Notes: a model not told the origin generated them from the letters alone. 58,549 nucleotides of DNA from Candidatus Buchananbacteria bacterium (GCA_030650095.1 JAUSEE010000031.1:1-58549); one strand, 5' to 3'. Positions 14,044 to 24,199 are shown, counted from the first letter of the stretch. A program made the numbers and translations.

Positions 14044-15189
14044 ATGCCTTATCTTTCAACTGAAAGCCTGTGTCTGGCAAAAATGCTCTTGATTAAGGGT
14101 GATTATTTAAGTAACTCACCAGTTACAATCGACTTAATTGAAAAAACTACTGGCATAAAAGCTCCATATATCGCCAAAGCATTAGGTCATTTATTGAAAC
14201 TACGGATTATTACTATCCAGAATCTTCAATTAGATAAAAGATGTGTTGCCACAACAACCCTAGTCACCTGTAAAAAAACTGGCAACATTATAGAGCTGGT
14301 TAACAAAAAATTGCCGAAGGTAATTAAAGCAGTTAATGATTATCTGGAGTACGTCGAAACTTGCTACGATCCTTATAGTGGTGAACACTTAAAAGATAAA
14401 CCGACTGAAGCAACATCTTTTCTTCTAAATTTTAATAAAAACAAATTGAGTGAATTTATAGACAGCTACCTTGCTGACTATCGCGCAAACATGTTTGCGA
14501 CGAAAAACAAATTATTTTTTAAGGGCAGAAAAGAAGGAGTTCGATCTTTTTTAGTAAATACTGTTAATGCTGAAGTCTCTAAATTAAAAGCAAAAGAAAA
14601 AAAATTATCAAATATCAGTTTAGTCCTAAACTGCAATAGTGATGATCAACTGCCTCATGATATAGTAGAGATATTAATGTTAATGGAGAATGATAATAAT
14701 ATTATCATTACCAGTATTGATATATTTACTCATATTGATGTTGACCCAGAACAAGGTAATGCAACGATCAGTAGGCGCTGTAATAAAGTAGGACTAATCA
14801 TTACTGATTGGATGAATAATAAACTGCTTGAAAAAGATAATAACAATGACCTATCTTTTAGACACAGATTTATAGTCGAAAACGGAATGTCCAAAAGCTA
14901 CTTGCAAATTAATGATTATCAGGAAATACCACACACTAAGAAACCAGCCCTTATTATCAATTATTTTTATAATAAAATTAAGTACGATAAAACTTTTAAG
15001 AACTTTCATGATTTCAATAAATCTTTACCAAAGACTGAGAAAGACATTACCTCAGATGATTTCACTGATCGGATTAATAATATCAATAAAAGGGTGCGCA
15101 AAGTAACCGATGGAGTAATAGACGAGATTATCATTAAGGGCGAAAACGATGCCAGGGAGGCCAATATTTACCGCTGGTTAATTGATTAA
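14044..15189 (+). CDS. Protein with N-terminal winged-helix-like region, function unknown
   Basis: 381 residues. The N-terminal 65 residues (LCLAKMLLIKGDYLSNSPVT, then LIEKTTGIKAPYIAKALGHLLKLRII) resemble an Rrf2/MarR-type winged helix. The remaining 300 residues are lysine/asparagine-rich, partly helical and not recognised. Position alone, as the first plus-strand gene behind repeat-rich non-coding DNA, would fit a replication initiator or element regulator, but there is no motif to prove either. It has its own promoter and a terminator at 15226-15260. No Shine-Dalgarno. Confidence 0.7.
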   Translation: MPYLSTESLCLAKMLLIKGDYLSNSPVTIDLIEKTTGIKAPYIAKALGHLLKLRIITIQNLQLDKRCVATTTLVTCKKTGNIIELVNKKLPKVIKAVNDYLEYVETCYDPYSGEHLKDKPTEATSFLLNFNKNKLSEFIDSYLADYRANMFATKNKLFFKGRKEGVRSFLVNTVNAEVSKLKAKEKKLSNISLVLNCNSDDQLPHDIVEILMLMENDNNIIITSIDIFTHIDVDPEQGNATISRRCNKVGLIITDWMNNKLLEKDNNNDLSFRHRFIVENGMSKSYLQINDYQEIPHTKKPALIINYFYNKIKYDKTFKNFHDFNKSLPKTEKDITSDDFTDRINNINKRVRKVTDGVIDEIIIKGENDAREANIYRWLID

Positions 15190-15225
15190 ATCCAGTCGGT
15201 ATTTTGGTAGGTGTTAATAACTTAA

Positions 15226-15260
15226 AATAAAATGGCTGTAATTAGCCATTTTTAATTTTT
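15226..15260 (+). terminator. Terminator of the 14044..15189 gene
   Basis: AATGGCT-gtaatt-AGCCATT stem followed by TTTAATTTTTT on the plus strand. Confidence 0.8.
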
Positions 15261-15428
15261 TTAATTTTTGCAAACACCCACCCAAAAGTCAATAGATTCA
15301 ATATTTTTATAATAGTACAATTAGCTTATCGATTAGCGCTAAATGAACATTGACAACTAAATAACAAAAAGTCAGAACAACAAACAACAGTTTGTCCAAA
15401 TTAAATAATTAACTTAACAATTAAATTT

Positions 15429-15836
15429 ATGAAAAACACAACTTTCAACAACCAGTCAGTAAAATTATTCAACATATTATTTGCCTTTAACGATGCTGTT
15501 AAGCATGGGGCGATAATTGATGCCGATTTGATAAACAGAATAAATAAAGTCAGTAAAAAAATAGCAAAAGCCGCTAGTGAAGCTATGAATATCGGCATAA
15601 AGAAAAATCTGACATATGATACGCCAAGAAGAAAAGTATTTCCTAAACAATATGCCGATCAAAAGACTAGGCTAATATTGGATATCGGCTCAGCGTTTAC
15701 AGATGCTATCTATGTTAAAGCTTTAACTGACAAAAAAGTAATAAAAGAAATGAGTGAGATCAATGATAAGTTATTAGACTATCTCAGAAAATCCCCTGCA
15801 AAAACAAAGGCCAGTAACAAATCAAAGAAACAATAA
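15429..15836 (+). CDS. Lysine-rich helical protein, function unknown
   Basis: 135 residues, predicted mostly helical, very basic at the C-terminus (SPAKTKASNKSKKQ). No family recognised. The internal halves show a weak similarity to each other (KLFNILFAFNDAVKHGAIID and LILDIGSAFTDAIYVKALTD share the pattern of a hydrophobic helix with F-x-D-A), suggesting an internal duplication. A basic tail and the small size would suit a nucleic-acid-binding accessory protein (inference). It is followed after 6 nt by a small zinc-ribbon gene on the same strand. Confidence 0.6.
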   Translation: MKNTTFNNQSVKLFNILFAFNDAVKHGAIIDADLINRINKVSKKIAKAASEAMNIGIKKNLTYDTPRRKVFPKQYADQKTRLILDIGSAFTDAIYVKALTDKKVIKEMSEINDKLLDYLRKSPAKTKASNKSKKQ

Positions 15837-15842
15837 TCAAAT

Positions 15843-16019
15843 ATGAACAATAACAGAAAAAAGAAAATCATCGGCTGGATTGATATGTCTGGCAATAATC
15901 GTTGCCTAGCATGCGACGATGGTGACGGTAATGAAACAATCACTGTTGCTGATCTTGAAAAAGCAGAATGCCAGATAAAGTGCGACATCTGTGGTCACTT
16001 GATCAAAGAAGACTACTAA
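15843..16019 (+). CDS. Small protein with two CxxC pairs (zinc-ribbon-like)
   Basis: 58-residue frame missing from the ORF track (ATG 15843, TAA 16017-16019). It starts MNNNRKKKIIGWIDMSGNNR and has two CxxC pairs (CLAC at residue 21 and CDIC at residue 47), with GHLI following the second, as in zinc ribbons. It lies 6 nt behind the 15429 gene and is followed at once by a strong terminator, which supports it being the last gene of a two-gene transcript. Function unknown. Confidence 0.65.
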   Translation: MNNNRKKKIIGWIDMSGNNRCLACDDGDGNETITVADLEKAECQIKCDICGHLIKEDY

Positions 16020-16027
16020 TTAATTAC

Positions 16028-16068
16028 AAAACCCCTCGGGGGCATTAATTTTCCTCGAGGGGTTTATT
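16028..16068 (+). terminator. Terminator after the small zinc-ribbon gene
   Basis: AACCCCTCG / CGAGGGGTT stem with further G-C pairs inside and a TTTATT tail. It lies between convergent transcripts and may serve both. Confidence 0.8.
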
Positions 16069-16081
16069 AGTAGCTTCAGTA

Positions 16082-16276
16082 TTATTCGCCTGATAAATAA
16101 TTCTCATTAATTGAATAAGTTTGAGACCCTGGATCAAAGCATCCTCTCTGCATCCTCTCTGCTAATTTCCTTATAAGGTGGCTTAAAATCGTTAGATGGC
16201 TAAGATGACCTCTTGATAATTTAAATATCTTTAAGTGGTTGTGAACACGTTTAAATAACTCAGGATTTATCTCCAT
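16082..16276 (-). CDS. Small protein, function unknown
   Basis: 64 residues, beginning MEINPELFKRVHNHLKIFKL. The start codon overlaps the stop of the upstream gene (TAATG), implying translational coupling, which is the main support. The central segment GHLSHLTILSHLI is encoded by a sequence repeated in degenerate form at 12971-13006, where a similar peptide (GHLSQLTILSYLL) is encoded without an open frame around it. No known family. Confidence 0.5.
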   Translation of the reverse strand: MEINPELFKRVHNHLKIFKLSRGHLSHLTILSHLIRKLAERMQRGCFDPGSQTYSINENYLSGE

Positions 16277-16689
16277 TATTTATCTAATGCTTTCAGAACA
16301 GCAATATAATCGCATTTACACCATACATTACTACATGATTGAATTGGTAGTGGTTGTTTTTCCAGTATTTCTTTTAAATTATATATCCCATGAGCTTGGG
16401 CGCATTCTTCGCAGCAACCAGGATTATTTATAATCTCCACATTATCAACTACCTCGCTATCAATATATGATTTTAATATTTCTGATAATGCTATTTTATG
16501 GAATTTAATATAATTGCTAAATATAAGTGATGCATCAATATTTCTCTCCCTTTTAAACTTAACCATTTCGGCATAAATATATGCTATCTGAAAATTGTCA
16601 TTATTTTTCATTGCTTTTTCTAATTTTTCATGAAGAGACTTCCATTTATAATCATCTTTACTCCAGTTCTTATTGTTTAACTTAGACAT
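16276..16689 (-). CDS. Cysteine-rich C-terminal domain protein, function unknown
   Basis: 137 residues. The N-terminal 85 residues are helical (MSKLNNKNWSKDDYKWKSLH...). The C-terminal 50 hold a cysteine cluster: NPGCCEECAQAHG, then LPIQSCSNVWCKCDY. The C-x-x-C-x-x-H-G...P-I-x-x-C...C-x-C arrangement recalls the zinc-binding tail of phage head-morphogenesis/MuF-like proteins, but the match is too weak for a name. It is near the end of the helicase-WYL-DUF2130 minus-strand unit, 140 nt behind the lipoprotein gene. Confidence 0.6.
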   Translation of the reverse strand: MSKLNNKNWSKDDYKWKSLHEKLEKAMKNNDNFQIAYIYAEMVKFKRERNIDASLIFSNYIKFHKIALSEILKSYIDSEVVDNVEIINNPGCCEECAQAHGIYNLKEILEKQPLPIQSCSNVWCKCDYIAVLKALDK

Positions 16690-16830
16690 ACATATTAAAT
16701 TAATTTTTTCTACTCATAATCTCATTATGGTTATAGTGATCAAATCTAGTGTCTGATTCAAATAATATGGCCAGGGCCATTAATATCTTTTTATCAATGT
16801 TAATAATATTTTATCCCACTTCCCTATTAT

Positions 16831-17397
16831 TTATTTCAGTAAATCAATATCAATTATATCAATTAGGGGGATACAAAATTTTCTGCTAGATTCTTCGTAG
16901 CCGTAATATCCACAATCTAAACCTCTAAATTTTCCTATTACTAAATAAATATCTCTTTCAGAATCAATTTGATCACTAGTCAATCCATCATATCTTTTAA
17001 GTATATAGCTAACCCACTTACCTTTGTGCTGATAAGCGGTTATGTCTAATAAGTCCTCTGGTGATGCCCAAAAAAACTCGTAGTCTTTTCTTTCTCCTTT
17101 GATAAACTCATCATCATAAGGCCAAAATTTTATTCCATCAATTTGGCTTTGATTGCTAATTTTTCCCTCCCATTTAATAATTTTTTCAATACTAGTTGAG
17201 GTTGCTATATTATTTGGGTTGCTTAAATCATTAAAAGTTAAATCTGTAATTAATTTTTCATCGACTATTGGTTCTGAATAAACAACATTTGGCTCATCTT
17301 CTGTTGCTGTAATATTTAATTTATTATTCGTCTGTAAATTACTACTACAGCCAGATAAAACAAAGATAAAAATTAATAGTGGTAATATTTTTATCAT
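16831..17397 (-). CDS. Putative lipoprotein
   Basis: 188 residues. A lipoprotein signal peptide is clear: MIKILPLLIFIFVLSGCSSN with lipobox LSGC, so Cys17 would be lipidated and the protein anchored to the outer face of the membrane. The mature part is acidic, contains many aromatic residues and three further cysteines near the C-terminus (GLDCGYYGYEESSRKFCI) that may form a disulfide. No family recognised. It follows the DUF2130 gene by about 50 nt on the same strand. Confidence 0.75.
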   Translation of the reverse strand: MIKILPLLIFIFVLSGCSSNLQTNNKLNITATEDEPNVVYSEPIVDEKLITDLTFNDLSNPNNIATSTSIEKIIKWEGKISNQSQIDGIKFWPYDDEFIKGERKDYEFFWASPEDLLDITAYQHKGKWVSYILKRYDGLTSDQIDSERDIYLVIGKFRGLDCGYYGYEESSRKFCIPLIDIIDIDLLK

Positions 17398-17449
17398 ATT
17401 ATTTTTTTTAAATAATCCATAAGAAACCCGCTAGCGAATACATTATCTT

Positions 17450-18649
17450 TTATTCTTTAGTTGTATCAGCATTGGGGAGCTCTTCAAATTTAACTGACAT
17501 TGTAGGATTCCCTCGGGTTAGCTTTTTAATTGTCAAATCTTCTATTTTATTATTGGCTATACGAAGATTATTTTCTGACGACAGGAGAGCATCTTTGGTT
17601 TTTTGGAGATGATCTATGGTTTTATCTATTTCTTCGATGGCGGTTTTAAATTTACGACTGGCTAGATCATAATTTTTTGCAAATCCTTCTTTAAATTTAT
17701 TTACATTATCTTCAAAGTTTGTAATATCAATATTCTGATTCCTTACTAAAGCAAGCTCAGCCTTGTATTTAAGCGAATTCATAGCTGCATTACGTAGCAA
17801 GGTTATTATAGGAATGAAAAATTGTGGACGAACTACATACATTTTTTGATATTTATAAGAAACATCAATAATACCAATATTATATAGCTCATTTTCGGCT
17901 TCCAGAAGCGTCACAAGCACGGCGTACTCACACTTCTTCTCTATGCGATCTTTATCAAGCTCACGCAAAAAGTCTTCATTTTTATGCTTTGTGGCGGTCT
18001 CATCGCCTTCATTTTTCATTTCGAACATAATGGAAATGATTTCATTGCCAGAATCATCTGTTTCGCGATAGATATAGTCACCCTTACTGCCTGACTTGGA
18101 ATTATTGTCCTTTTCAAAATATGCTCGCTGGAAACCAGTAGCACGGAGTTTATTAAATTCAGTCTCACAATGTTGCTCCAAAGTTTCGCCAACCATTTTT
18201 GTACTGAGTTTTAATTTCATGTCCTTATAGCGTTCGATCATCTCGTCCTTTGACTTCAATTCGTTTTCATATTTATTCCTCAATGAAGTTTCAAGAAGGT
18301 GTTTTTCGTGTTCTTTACTTTGAAGTTTGGCAGTGAGACCATCACGCTCTTTCTCGATTTTATTGACCGCCTCAGTGACAGCAAGTTTTTTCTGAAGTTC
18401 TGCGTTATTGATTTTTGATTTTATTTCAGCTAATTCGGATTCCTTGTATGCAAGATCTTTTTGTAATATATTGGTAATATTTGCTTCAGCAAGTTTAATT
18501 GCATTTTCTTTTTCATTTTCTGCAATGTTTAATCGCTCTCGTAATTCTTCCTCAAATTGATGATCTCGAACTTGCTTAAGAATATCAGCAAAACCAGCCT
18601 CATCGACTTTGAAAACTTTTTTACAATTTGGACATATAATTTCTTTCAT
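17450..18649 (-). CDS. DUF2130-family protein, predicted nuclease
   Basis: 399 residues. An N-terminal zinc-finger-like CPNCKKVF is followed by a long coiled coil (about residues 25-145) and a globular domain with the DUF2130 hallmarks: [20 protein letters not shown], then [13 protein letters not shown] and [20 protein letters not shown]. The spaced D...E-x-K resembles a PD-(D/E)XK nuclease site, as proposed for this family (inference). A second coiled coil ends the protein. DUF2130 proteins are widespread and experimentally poorly known. It stands 70 nt behind the WYL gene and probably belongs to the same transcript as the helicase. Confidence 0.85.
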   Translation of the reverse strand: MKEIICPNCKKVFKVDEAGFADILKQVRDHQFEEELRERLNIAENEKENAIKLAEANITNILQKDLAYKESELAEIKSKINNAELQKKLAVTEAVNKIEKERDGLTAKLQSKEHEKHLLETSLRNKYENELKSKDEMIERYKDMKLKLSTKMVGETLEQHCETEFNKLRATGFQRAYFEKDNNSKSGSKGDYIYRETDDSGNEIISIMFEMKNEGDETATKHKNEDFLRELDKDRIEKKCEYAVLVTLLEAENELYNIGIIDVSYKYQKMYVVRPQFFIPIITLLRNAAMNSLKYKAELALVRNQNIDITNFEDNVNKFKEGFAKNYDLASRKFKTAIEEIDKTIDHLQKTKDALLSSENNLRIANNKIEDLTIKKLTRGNPTMSVKFEELPNADTTKE

Positions 18650-18719
18650 ATTGGTTTTTTAATCTTATAATGGTTTTGTTTTGAAATAAAAGGTAGTTAA
18701 CTCCGTTTCCATAAATTTT

Positions 18720-19403
18720 TTAAAATCTTCTACGATAACCGCCTCGGCCCTTCCAGTTTGGGGCTTCCATGATCATAGAATTAGCTAAATTTTGTTTAGG
18801 TTTATCAAATGCAAAATCTTCTAACAATTCCGCTCCTTGAATTCTGTCTAGTCTAAATGTTCGTAAATCATGAGCCAAATGACAATTAGCAACTACATAA
18901 GTCTTATTCAAAGAATATGGATCAACTATCCTCCAAATCCCCTTATAACGAATCTTTATTGACCGACTCTTATTTATACCAGCTTCCAAGACTGAATAGT
19001 AATTCACTTTTGTCTCGACTGGTTTTGCATGATCAATAACCACCTCATTATATTTTTTACGTGCAGTATTATATGAAGCTAATTGTCCCTCACTAAATTT
19101 TTGTTTAATACTTTCTAAATAATTAACTTTCTCTTGTGCCCTACTTGTTCCTCTGGAATATTTTAATGGATCACCAGTAAAAGAAAGTAATTTATTTATA
19201 TCACTCTTTGACGCCTCAAGCTCACGCCTCGTGCGACGCCCACCGCTAACCGAAATATACTCTGAAGAATAAGATTTTGTTTTACATACAGAACAAAATC
19301 TGCCAAAGCCAGTAATTAGCGCCTTATCTTTAAAATCTGATAACAATTTTATTTCTCCACAACGAGGACAAATCTTGGAATTACCGCTACGTAAATCATG
19401 AAT
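18720..19403 (-). CDS. Zinc-ribbon plus WYL-domain protein (ligand-sensing regulator-like)
   Basis: WYL-type domain at the C-terminal half: IRYKGIWRIVDPYSLNKTY followed by VVANCHLAHDLRTFRLDRI, matching the fold that senses nucleic-acid or nucleotide ligands in many defence regulators. The ORF track starts at a TTG (19346), which cuts a zinc ribbon in half: upstream in the same frame lies KICPRCGEIK, pairing with FCSVCKTK 18 residues later. No ATG, GTG or TTG exists upstream in frame; an ATT at 19403, 4 nt after AGGA, is the best candidate start, so the protein would be 227 residues. It starts about 30 nt past the end of the helicase gene. Start is uncertain. Confidence 0.75.
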   Translation of the reverse strand: MHDLRSGNSKICPRCGEIKLLSDFKDKALITGFGRFCSVCKTKSYSSEYISVSGGRRTRRELEASKSDINKLLSFTGDPLKYSRGTSRAQEKVNYLESIKQKFSEGQLASYNTARKKYNEVVIDHAKPVETKVNYYSVLEAGINKSRSIKIRYKGIWRIVDPYSLNKTYVVANCHLAHDLRTFRLDRIQGAELLEDFAFDKPKQNLANSMIMEAPNWKGRGGYRRRF

Positions 19404-19435
19404 AGTATCCTGTATATTATTGACTATTTCATGAT

Positions 19436-22400
19436 TTATAATTTTTTTTTTACTATTTCATATATTCTAGAATCTAATGTGCTGATTGGATTTTCCCCTA
19501 AATTAAACTTGTTTATTCTAATGAATTTATAACCATAACTTTCAAGAATATATTGTCGATATACATCTTCTGGAGAATAATATTCTTGATAATTTGACTC
19601 GTTAACCAAACCAATATAATCACCAAAATGCTCAAGGAAGCCATCATATTCAATAATGATTTTATATTGTTTTCCGTCATTATCGTCGTAAATAAGAAGA
19701 AAATCCACTCTATAATTTGGATGATTATAGCTTTTATCCAGTTGCTTTAGATACACGCCCAATTTAAACTGAGGCAAAATTTCTGCTGAATCTTTGTTTT
19801 CCTCCCAAAATTTAGTTTGATAAAACCAGTCAAGAACCAATGGTTCCATGGCAGATTTTTTATCAACAGCACTACTATCAAGCTCTTTCTGTCCATCAAT
19901 AAGTATATTGGAATAGTGTTGTAAAAATTCCTTGGTTGTTCCACTATACTGATCTATTGGCTTGCTTAGAACAAAATGCATACATTCTTTAGCACGACTT
20001 AAACCAACATTAAGACGTTGTGCTTTAATTTTTCCTTCATCGTCGTCTTGATCAATACTATTTAAATCACTAATAAATACATAATTTAATTTATCGTCAC
20101 TCAATGTTGCGACCATCGAATAAAATATTATATCCATTTCCTCTCCCTGACAGGTATCAAAAGTCATTATTTTTAGCTTTAGAATATCAAACAAATAATC
20201 CGCCTCTGGTAGATCGCTGATTTTCTTATATAATAGCTGCTGTTGATTTGTATGAGGAGTAATAATACCAACGGTACACTTCTTGCTATGATTCTTAATT
20301 TCTATAAGCTGTAAAATAATATAATCAACCTCTGGAGTGTTGGTATTTTTTATTATCTCCTCTAAACCATCGTGTTTTATTTGACTAAATTTTATAACTG
20401 AGTTAATTGAAACTCCCCTAACTTTCATGACCTGAAGACTACCTTTATAAAAATATTTATTTGAATAAGAGATAAGTTCTCTATAGCCACGAAAATGTTT
20501 TACTAGACGGATTTGATAATTATTAATAAAACCAAAGAAATCTAAAATTGAAACCTTAATATTAAACTTTTCTAATCGAACAACCTTATCAGTCTCAGAA
20601 GATATATGATTTAAAAATACATCCTTCAAATTAGATAGATATTGTTTATTTATGTCACCACGGGCTAACGCAGACTTAACATTACTGAATTGCAAACTAT
20701 CTCCGAGGACGACTACCTTCTTGGCTCTCAAAAGAGCGGGAAAAGCTTGGGCAATACTTACTTGAGAAGCTTCATCAATAACAACTAAATCAAAAATCTC
20801 AGGTTCTAATGGTATATACTCGGCATAATCACGAATCCCAGACAAAATACAGGGGAATGCGCTCTTTAACTTTATAAACTGCTCCTTGGGAAATTTCTTT
20901 TTATCTTTTATTACCTGTTTAAGTGCTTTTGCATCACCCTTATAGTCATTAGTAAAGCCAACAAACCGCTCATCCATTAGATAGGTCATTTGCATTGTTA
21001 CAATATTTTCTATCTGTCTTGTTCTGTCTCCATAGTTTAGATCCTTAATTTCATCAAACTTTGATATTAAATCTTGATGAATAGAAATTAGTCTAACTAA
21101 TTTTTCAAATTCAAGATCTGAAATACTTGTCAGTTTATTTTCACATAAAGATTTAAACAAATTATCATTAATGCCAGCGGCGGTAAAACTAGACTCATGG
21201 TTACATGATACCCCTCTTAGATAATTGATATCATCATCAATTTCTATCAGAGAATCAACATATTCCTTGCAGACACTTATTCCTTCTATTATTTTTTTTA
21301 AAAAAATTGTTTGTAGTAGTACATCAATACTTATGTCTTTTTTCAGGTTAATATTTGCATTAATTAAATCACTCTCTTCTGATATTAATTTAATTATATT
21401 TTCGTATAAAGAGTTTAATTCATAAACAACCGATAAACAATTCAGATCTTTAAGAGTTAAAATATTAATTGATCCCTCTCTTAATTTTTCAGTAAGTATT
21501 TCTGCCTTAGACAATCCTGCAGTTAAATGATTTAGTTTTGATAGTTGATCTTCAGATAAATAAACGTCTTTATTTTTTAAAATTGACGTTACTAAAAATA
21601 TAAAATCAATATTATCAAAAAAACTTAAATCACTCTCAACTTTAAGCTCAAGAATATACTTATAAATACCCATAATTGTTTCCAATTCCTTGATTTTTTT
21701 ATGAGGATTTTCGATGTTTGAAAGTACAAATTTTTTAAGAAAACCTTGATTTAGCTTCTCTATCTGCTTCGTCTTACCAAAATAGCCAAAAAGAAAACCC
21801 TTTAACTCCTTGGCTGATTTAATATACTTATCTAAAGAAGCTAAATCATCGGAGTGAGATTCGTTGAATAAATTTAATAATGATAAATCATCCTTAATGT
21901 AATACCTGGATTTTTTTACAACATCATTAAGTATTAGCGAAAACTTAATAACTTCTCGAATGATTTCTAGTGAGTTTAGATGATTTTTTCTCACGCCCAA
22001 GATACTTATATATTCTTTTTTGCCATCTAAAATATCGACAATTTCAAAAATATCTGTCAAATAACCAAGCAACTCACTAACAATCGATTCATGACTCTTG
22101 ATTAACGGCTGATATACCGTAAATAATTCATCAATTTGAAACTGAGAATTTTCTGCTATAATTCTCTTCATATCTATAAGATCAGTAATAACCTCTTCTA
22201 AATTCTTTGAATTATCTATATTTAGTTCTTTTTTGAAATCAAAATTAAAAGAAATAGATCTATTTGATTGAATTTTTTCTTTAATTTTTAATAGAATGCT
22301 CCTTATTTTGATTAGTTCTTCCACTGAATTAGTATTTTTAACCGCCTCATCAATATCAATACATAAACCATCATGATCAAAATGTTTTTTTAATAACACG

Positions 22401-24199
22401 AGCTCATTGATTTCATTAATAGAAATTTTATTATATGCGCTCACCTGATCCTCTACTCCATTCCTTAATGCAGCTATTGCAGTGTCAATTTGTTCATTTA
22501 AATTGGGATATTTACTTCTAACGGCTCTAAACTGCTCAGTTATCCCAGCAATAGATGATTGTGTTAGTAATTGGCTATATGTATTGCCAGTCTTACCCAA
22601 TCTTAATAATGGATTTTGAAATTTTTCATCAACCCTAACTTTATTGAGTGTATTAACTATATTTTTTTCTACCACGTCTAAAGCTTCCTTTTTATCGGAC
22701 AACACCAAAACTGATTTATCTTTAAGGATAGTATCAAAAACAATTGCTGTTATGGTGTGACTTTTTCCAGTTCCAGGGGGACCTTCTACTAATAAATATT
22801 TACATTTATCATTATTAATTGCCGAAAGAATCTGCTGCTGTTCACTATTTAATGGTATTGGACTTTTACAAACTAGTCGTTCATCGATATTCTTCTCGTC
22901 CCATTCATCAATAATAACCATATTAACAGATTCTGGATTCTTATGAATAAAATCATCAATTAAAATCTGAAATCCATTCATTAATGAGCTACCTTCTGGA
23001 GCATTAAGAATATCTTCATAATCATTAAGAAGTGCCTCATCCGACTTGTCAAATAAAGCTACATAAACATTTGAACTCACGGACACGTAAAGATTTTTTG
23101 TTGCTTGAATATCTGGATTGGATACTTGGATTTTACCGTCAAGATTAAAAAAATTAGTAATGTCTGTCAGTGTTTCCTGTAAGACTAAATGAAGATCTTT
23201 TTTATGGTCTGCCAAATAAATAATACGCTCCGCAATTGTTTGAAGAGAACCCTTTTTATCGCGTTCCAAATTATATTCCTGAGCGATATAGGCTAACGCT
23301 TTTTTATTAATGTATATCTGAGAATCAAAAATAATATAAAATATATCGCTCTTGCGCTCAATTGAGAAGGGTATATAAAATATCGGATATTTATTTTTCT
23401 GATAACTTATATCATAAAAATAAAAATAAAATTCTTGCTTATCCTCTGTTTTAAAATTTTGATACAACTCATGTAGATCATTAAATAAATCAGAAACCTT
23501 AAACATGTCAAAAAATTTGGTTAAACTATCACATACATCATTCAAATTTAATGCACCTATTAATAATTTTTTTGTATTTGATTTTTCTCCACTTAATTTC
23601 TGTCTAATAGCCTCAGATACAGAATCGCTGATTTTCATCTTTAAAATCTCAGTTAACTCTTCTTCTATTTGAAATATAGCATTTTCATCGGCAAGCTTAT
23701 TGTTATCTAAGGATTTTTCTAAACTTTTCACCAAATCAAGCACAATGCGTTTTTTAAATACCTTATCGGCATCAGCCATAACACAATTAAAGGCCTGCAA
23801 ATAATCGTCACTATACTTAAGAGCCGATTGCTTAATAGATTCATCAAGATCTTTAATTAAATTAACAATATCAGATTCTGACACCTTAGCTATTTGTTTT
23901 TTTATTAAGTCAAGCAATGACTTGGGTATATCAGCCTTGTATACGCTCTTCTGTACTGAGCTCAATATATCGCTATTAAAACAATTATTAACTAACTTAT
24001 AGGCTACTTTATAGAAGCTTGGGTATTTACTCAAATTAATACCAGTAAGCAACCCCTTATCATTATGAAGTTTTACGCTTCGACGGGGTAATTTTCTTTT
24101 ATGGAAATCGGTTTCTAAAAATTCCATAAAATAACCGCCAACTTCTTTAATAAAGCAAGATAGTGAGTTGGGCTGTTTTTCTATAGATTGTTTAGCCAT
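19436..24199 (-). CDS. Giant SF1 helicase with C-terminal nuclease domain, possible defence protein
   Basis: 1587 residues. The helicase is of the DNA2/NAM7/UPF1 type: Walker A EGPPGTGKSHT at about residue 475, Walker B VVIDEASQVS at about 1138, and motif VI VGLSRAKECMHFVL at about 1396. A long, mostly coiled-coil insertion lies between Walker A and B. The last ~120 residues form a DUF559/Vsr-like PD-(D/E)XK domain (YRVDFLLI ... IIIEYDGFLEH ... YRQYILESYGYKFIRINKF). Similar helicase-nuclease fusions are found in defence islands. The ORF track start (TTG at 24262) coincides with the -35 box of the promoter, so ATG 24199 (MAKQSIEKQ) is chosen. It heads the operon with the WYL and DUF2130 genes. 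Confidence 0.9.
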   Translation of the reverse strand: MAKQSIEKQPNSLSCFIKEVGGYFMEFLETDFHKRKLPRRSVKLHNDKGLLTGINLSKYPSFYKVAYKLVNNCFNSDILSSVQKSVYKADIPKSLLDLIKKQIAKVSESDIVNLIKDLDESIKQSALKYSDDYLQAFNCVMADADKVFKKRIVLDLVKSLEKSLDNNKLADENAIFQIEEELTEILKMKISDSVSEAIRQKLSGEKSNTKKLLIGALNLNDVCDSLTKFFDMFKVSDLFNDLHELYQNFKTEDKQEFYFYFYDISYQKNKYPIFYIPFSIERKSDIFYIIFDSQIYINKKALAYIAQEYNLERDKKGSLQTIAERIIYLADHKKDLHLVLQETLTDITNFFNLDGKIQVSNPDIQATKNLYVSVSSNVYVALFDKSDEALLNDYEDILNAPEGSSLMNGFQILIDDFIHKNPESVNMVIIDEWDEKNIDERLVCKSPIPLNSEQQQILSAINNDKCKYLLVEGPPGTGKSHTITAIVFDTILKDKSVLVLSDKKEALDVVEKNIVNTLNKVRVDEKFQNPLLRLGKTGNTYSQLLTQSSIAGITEQFRAVRSKYPNLNEQIDTAIAALRNGVEDQVSAYNKISINEINELVLLKKHFDHDGLCIDIDEAVKNTNSVEELIKIRSILLKIKEKIQSNRSISFNFDFKKELNIDNSKNLEEVITDLIDMKRIIAENSQFQIDELFTVYQPLIKSHESIVSELLGYLTDIFEIVDILDGKKEYISILGVRKNHLNSLEIIREVIKFSLILNDVVKKSRYYIKDDLSLLNLFNESHSDDLASLDKYIKSAKELKGFLFGYFGKTKQIEKLNQGFLKKFVLSNIENPHKKIKELETIMGIYKYILELKVESDLSFFDNIDFIFLVTSILKNKDVYLSEDQLSKLNHLTAGLSKAEILTEKLREGSINILTLKDLNCLSVVYELNSLYENIIKLISEESDLINANINLKKDISIDVLLQTIFLKKIIEGISVCKEYVDSLIEIDDDINYLRGVSCNHESSFTAAGINDNLFKSLCENKLTSISDLEFEKLVRLISIHQDLISKFDEIKDLNYGDRTRQIENIVTMQMTYLMDERFVGFTNDYKGDAKALKQVIKDKKKFPKEQFIKLKSAFPCILSGIRDYAEYIPLEPEIFDLVVIDEASQVSIAQAFPALLRAKKVVVLGDSLQFSNVKSALARGDINKQYLSNLKDVFLNHISSETDKVVRLEKFNIKVSILDFFGFINNYQIRLVKHFRGYRELISYSNKYFYKGSLQVMKVRGVSINSVIKFSQIKHDGLEEIIKNTNTPEVDYIILQLIEIKNHSKKCTVGIITPHTNQQQLLYKKISDLPEADYLFDILKLKIMTFDTCQGEEMDIIFYSMVATLSDDKLNYVFISDLNSIDQDDDEGKIKAQRLNVGLSRAKECMHFVLSKPIDQYSGTTKEFLQHYSNILIDGQKELDSSAVDKKSAMEPLVLDWFYQTKFWEENKDSAEILPQFKLGVYLKQLDKSYNHPNYRVDFLLIYDDNDGKQYKIIIEYDGFLEHFGDYIGLVNESNYQEYYSPEDVYRQYILESYGYKFIRINKFNLGENPISTLDSRIYEIVKKKL

